From positions 62,001 through 126,000 of the forward strand of contig BBZX01000007.1 in assembly GCA_001305055.1 (NCBI GenBank): 64,000 nucleotides of DNA, given 5' to 3'. This stretch comes from Clostridia bacterium UC5.1-1C12 (GTDB taxonomy: Bacteria; Bacillota_I; Bacilli_A; Erysipelotrichales; Erysipelotrichaceae). The notes under the pieces were generated by a model. The model ran no database searches, was not told the DNA's origin, and saw nothing but the letters and a program-made list of their open reading frames with translations. Numbering within the stretch: position 1 is the first letter of the stretch; each line of letters starts with the position of its first letter. Positions 60,757 through 64,000 of the stretch are shown in pieces. Both the position numbers and the translations under genes were made by a program.

Positions 60757-61555
60757 GTTTATTTCCTCCTCCATTATTATTTACAGACAGATTAGCAACG
60801 GCTTCATTAATTTCTTCTTTTCTGGCTCTGGCAGTAAAGAAATCATATAACGCGAATGCTGCACCAAGTAAAGCAACCGGCAGCAGATTCGGCATAACGA
60901 TAAAGTTCTGCATTAAGAAACCGGCAATTAAGAAAGGAATATATTTTGTCTTCATCATAACGCGCAGCAGCATACCAAAGCCGATTGCTGGCAGAATACC
61001 GCCGGCAACTTCAAGACCATGTGTTAAAGCCGCAGGCATTGCGTTAACTAAAGCGTTCATCGCATCCTGAGCGACATAAGTACACAGGAATACAATCACA
61101 CCATAAGCCAGAGCAACAATAGCCATCGTTGTATAATTCAGACGGGCAAATGCGGCAGTATCTGCTTCATCCGCACATTTATCAGCTTTTGCCATAAAGA
61201 ATGAGAATGCTGAATAGAAGAATAAAATAACATACTGCATCAAGAATGAGAATGGCAGACACAGTCCCAACGCTGCCTCTGCGTTAACACCTGTTGTGTA
61301 CGCGATGACTGTACACATAAAACCAGCCAAAACCGGATTTGGCGGCTGTGTACCGCCAGCCGGTGTTAAACCGGCAAAAGCCAATTCAGTTAATGCTCCA
61401 GTAGTTAATCCCAGGGTTACATTGCCTAAGATAATACCAGTAACTGTGGAAACGATTAATGGTCTGAAGATAAAGAATGCTTCTAGCCAGTAGTCGATAC
61501 CAATGATGATCGCCGCTAAAGCCAGCAGCAGACCTTGTATCAGAGTAATTTGCAT
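60743..61555 (-). CDS. PTS mannose-family IIC component
   Basis: 270 residues with about seven helices. GLLLALAAIIIGIDYWLEAFFIFRPLIVSTVTG opens it; GLTPAGGTQPPNPVLAGFMCTVIAY is characteristic of sorbose/mannose IIC. It carries substrate with IID. It lies 17 bp downstream of the IIB gene. Confidence 0.93.
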   Translation of the reverse strand: MQITLIQGLLLALAAIIIGIDYWLEAFFIFRPLIVSTVTGIILGNVTLGLTTGALTELAFAGLTPAGGTQPPNPVLAGFMCTVIAYTTGVNAEAALGLCLPFSFLMQYVILFFYSAFSFFMAKADKCADEADTAAFARLNYTTMAIVALAYGVIVFLCTYVAQDAMNALVNAMPAALTHGLEVAGGILPAIGFGMLLRVMMKTKYIPFLIAGFLMQNFIVMPNLLPVALLGAAFALYDFFTARARKEEINEAVANLSVNNNGGGNKHVGI

Positions 61556-61572
61556 TTTCTAATCCTCCCTTT

Positions 61573-62046
61573 CTATTGGATTGTTTCGATAGATTCCCCC
61601 GGCACGTCCTGACAATAAACGCGAACGCCCTTGGAAGCGATGTATTTCAGATCGTCCATATCTTTATCATCAACATAGACTTTCTTCGTCAATGCACGCT
61701 TGCCAGCTGTGAAATGCATGTTGCCAACATTCACTTCCTTCAGCGGTACACCCCGATCAATCAGACGGCGAACCTCTGCCGGAGTACGAACAACAATGAA
61801 AATCTTCTGCTCAGGAGCCGCATTGGCAATGATCTGAGCCGTATAATCAACGGTAAAGAAACGAATGCCGGCGCCTGCTGATTTAGCGGTCATCGCCATC
61901 AATGACTGCTGCAGCGAATCCTCGGCAGCAATATCATCAGCGACTACAATCAGGTTAGCTCCTAAAGTTTTTGTCCAAGTCATCCCCACCTGTCCATGAA
62001 CGAGACGATTATCAATGCGTGTCAGTAAAATGTTTGGTCCTTCCAT
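61573..62046 (-). CDS. PTS mannose-family IIB component
   Basis: About 157 residues. The phosphorylated histidine is in NILLTRIDNRLVHGQVGMTW, followed by NLIVVADDIAAEDS and EVNVGNMHFTAGKR. ATG at 62046 follows GGGAGGTG; the frame extending upstream to 62121 runs through the sigma-54 promoter and is not used. It is the first gene of the IIB-IIC-IID operon. No IIA gene is present, so phosphate must come from a IIA encoded elsewhere. Confidence 0.93.
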   Translation of the reverse strand: MEGPNILLTRIDNRLVHGQVGMTWTKTLGANLIVVADDIAAEDSLQQSLMAMTAKSAGAGIRFFTVDYTAQIIANAAPEQKIFIVVRTPAEVRRLIDRGVPLKEVNVGNMHFTAGKRALTKKVYVDDKDMDDLKYIASKGVRVYCQDVPGESIETIQ

Positions 62047-62081
62047 GTTTTCACCTCCTTTACTTTCTTCACTTATATTGT

Positions 62082-62097
62082 AGCAAAAAGCGTGCCA
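62082..62097 (-). promoter_or_regulatory. Sigma-54 (-24/-12) promoter of the mannose-type PTS operon
   Basis: On the minus strand, TGGCACGCTTTTTGCT has GG and GC exactly 10 nt apart, a perfect match to the sigma-54 consensus TGGCAC-N5-TTGCW. It is about 36 bp before the IIB start and directly follows the LevR-like activator gene. This predicts rpoN-dependent control by that activator. Confidence 0.9.
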
Positions 62098-62129
62098 ACT
62101 TTTATTGTCGAAGTCAGACACGCGTTAAA

Positions 62130-64000
62130 TCAGCTGTTTTGGATATAATTGTAAATATAAATAATTTCAGAAACCGGAATTTCGACACTATATCGTTCAT
62201 TTACGACACTGAAGCTCTCTTTAACAATTTCAATGAATTCTTTGTGATTGGCGATAAACTCATCCGGACTTTTTAATAACTGTACTTCATTTTTAGTTAT
62301 CAATCGTTCAATCAGGCAGGCAAGATGGACATACAGCCCAACCTTTTCAGCCGCCGGCAGCGAATACTGAAGCATTCTTTCAAGCTGGCGGACAACCTCC
62401 TGAACATCCTCAAGCACCTTTTGTGCATTTAATATCGTCAGATGATTCACGATATTATCCAAAGAGAAATTTTTGATGATGTTCTGAGCGAAAATCTGCA
62501 CTTGGGCCTCCGTTAAAAAATTACGCATCAGCTCACGCAGCCGATTGAGATCATCATTCATGACCAGCTCCTCAAGACCGATAAACGGTATTCCCTCTAC
62601 CTTAGGATTCATTGTACCGATGATAAACTCTACATTGTAACGGTCAAAGATCCGATCATTCAAGCCATTTTCTACTAAAGTCTGATAATCATAGGAAATG
62701 ATTTCACCATCGATCGGCACCGGCAGACTGGTTGCCAATAGATCCGATATTTTCTCTGCCGCACCAACACCCGTTGCACAGACTGAGAGAATCACTTTAT
62801 TTCTTTCTCGGTTATTAATGTAATTATAATTCGATATATTCTCCTGACTTGCCTTCTCCAATAGACTTTCAATCGACTTTCCCTGCATGATGCCGGAGCC
62901 GATTTCTAAAGCCAGCTTCGTATTAACATTATTGATAATTCCGATGTTACAGCCGGTGTTATGTTTGATTCCCTTATAAATCTCTTCCAGTGATCCCATA
63001 TCAACAAGCAAAACAAGTTCTTCAAACGCCTGCTTCTTTTTAAGATAATCATTCAGCTGATTGGTAATCTTATCAAAGCTGACATCCAGCTGCATATCGA
63101 TCGCATCAAAGATATACTGGCCTAAAAACTTATTCACCGCCTCCGCAATCGAGGAAGCTGTCGAATAACCATGGCATAGAATCACACCCACCGTATTTTC
63201 AGATTCTTTCATCGGATCCGCGAAACCGCGCACCATCAATACCAATCTGAACTGCGTCATTTCATCAAATTCGATATCCAGATTCAGCTTGATATTCTCA
63301 CTGATTTCATCGGCAATCGCACTTTCTCTCGGCATTTTCTGCTGAACCAGCTCCCGCAAAGACGCAATCAATGGCGCGTGCTCCTTAATCCATGTACGGA
63401 TATCATCCTTCACCTGTGAATATTCATAAACATAGCGTGAAATCAGCAGGATATCATTGTTGCTGACTTTTAATGAATAGCGATTCATGATGATGGAGAA
63501 AATCTTATCGACAATTTTACGGGTAAAGTCATAATTCGGATTGCTGATCAATCGTTTCTCAAACATCAGATAATCATTATATTTATTGATTGCGTCCAAA
63601 GAGCTGCTGATCAATTCCTGAAAGGAACAGCCATTTTTCATATATTTCTGATATTCACCAAGAATCTTCGCAAACGCGTCAATCAGCTTGGAGTCAGAAG
63701 GTTTGGCCTCATTCAGCCGGCTGATGAAGATCATCGTATCATCCTTTGATCAATCAAGCGGACATTGATCGTCGGCAGCAGATTCAAAATCGTATCCGGC
63801 AGATCATATAAATGAATCTCCAGCACATTCTTATTTATCCGATGATTCAAAAACGCGTTGGCGCATGCCGCTTGGATACAGTTTTTTATACCGCCGACAT
63901 TGCTGGAATGCTGTTATTCATCAATACCTGATAAGTCAGAGAACTGATAGCAATTTCACAGTTGATCTTTGTTGATTCCTTCTTAAAGATACTATATACC
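62130..64000 (-). CDS. LevR-like sigma-54 activator with PTS domains, 5' end outside window (frameshifted)
   Basis: The end of the AAA+ sigma-54 interaction domain is visible at the window edge (NVGGIKNCIQAACANAF, the C-terminal lid). A PRD-like region (SFQELISSSLDAIN) follows, then a IIA-Man-type domain whose phosphorylated His is in VGVILCHGYSTA, a IIB-like domain (VILSVCATGVGAAEKI) and a C-terminal PRD. Such proteins activate man-type PTS operons when unphosphorylated by the PTS. The frame breaks near 63737-63743 (AAAGG) and near 63908-63913 (one base missing after IP). Its ATPase core starts beyond 64000. Confidence 0.85.

Overview
The window is low-to-moderate GC DNA from a fermentative, anaerobic Firmicute. 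The best guess is Erysipelotrichia (a Holdemania/Erysipelatoclostridium-like gut bacterium). The signs are an electron-bifurcating [FeFe]-hydrogenase, L-lactate dehydrogenase, many PTS genes, T-box control of thrS, a short threonyl-tRNA synthetase without a TGS domain (as in Mollicutes and relatives), DUF4358 lipoproteins and a YtrA-type GntR/ABC locus. The class assignment is inference. No phage, CRISPR array or insertion sequence was seen.

Layout: 1-8.7 kb carries two c-di-GMP-type signalling proteins, a rubredoxin-glutamate synthase-like flavoprotein, and hydrolase/ASCH/NimA-like genes. 8.9-11 kb has an rRNA methyltransferase and a YihY membrane protein. 11.1-15.9 kb is an envelope O-acylation locus (MBOAT, DHHW and three DUF4358 lipoproteins). 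16-23 kb has redox and carbon metabolism genes (pyrophosphatase, FMN 2-hydroxyacid oxidase, thioredoxin-like lipoprotein, glycerate kinase, MscS channel, lactate dehydrogenase, ferredoxin). 23.6-25.4 kb is a DEAD-box helicase, followed by a structured small-RNA candidate at 25.56-25.67 kb. 25.8-33.7 kb is a ten-gene, mostly overlapping hydrogenase operon (hydC, DRTGG, ATPase, Fe-S sensor-like protein, DRTGG, PHP, ATPase, 2Fe-2S, hydB, hydA) with a Rex-like operator upstream. 34-37.7 kb is thrS with its T-box and two translationally coupled ABC transporter genes. 37.8-42.8 kb has sugar and amino-sugar housekeeping genes. A CdtB-like endonuclease lies at 43 kb, YgiQ at 44-45.6 kb, a GntR/ABC locus at 45.7-48.7 kb, and a FAD/FAD/DUF1667 trio with a strong CcpA-type promoter at 48.8-51.9 kb. 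tRNA-Ile(GAT) and a peroxiredoxin follow. 54.6-59.9 kb is a cellobiose-type PTS with 6-phospho-beta-glucosidase and its LicR-like regulator. 60-64 kb is a mannose-family PTS behind a textbook sigma-54 promoter, with a LevR-like activator that runs off the end.

A striking property is about thirty apparent frameshifts, nearly all single-base losses in short homopolymers and spread over unrelated genes. Correcting each one restores a full-length family protein and often a 4-bp stop/start overlap. Consensus sequencing errors are the likeliest cause, so interrupted genes are annotated here as whole genes with the break noted.

Functionally the genes fit redox-balanced fermentation of glycosides and amino sugars: PTS import, NagA, glucokinase, LDH and NADH/ferredoxin-dependent H2 formation. 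Probable controls are Rex (hydrogenase), CcpA and a leader attenuator (FAD trio), sigma-54/LevR and PRD antiterminator-type regulators (PTS), and a T-box (thrS).
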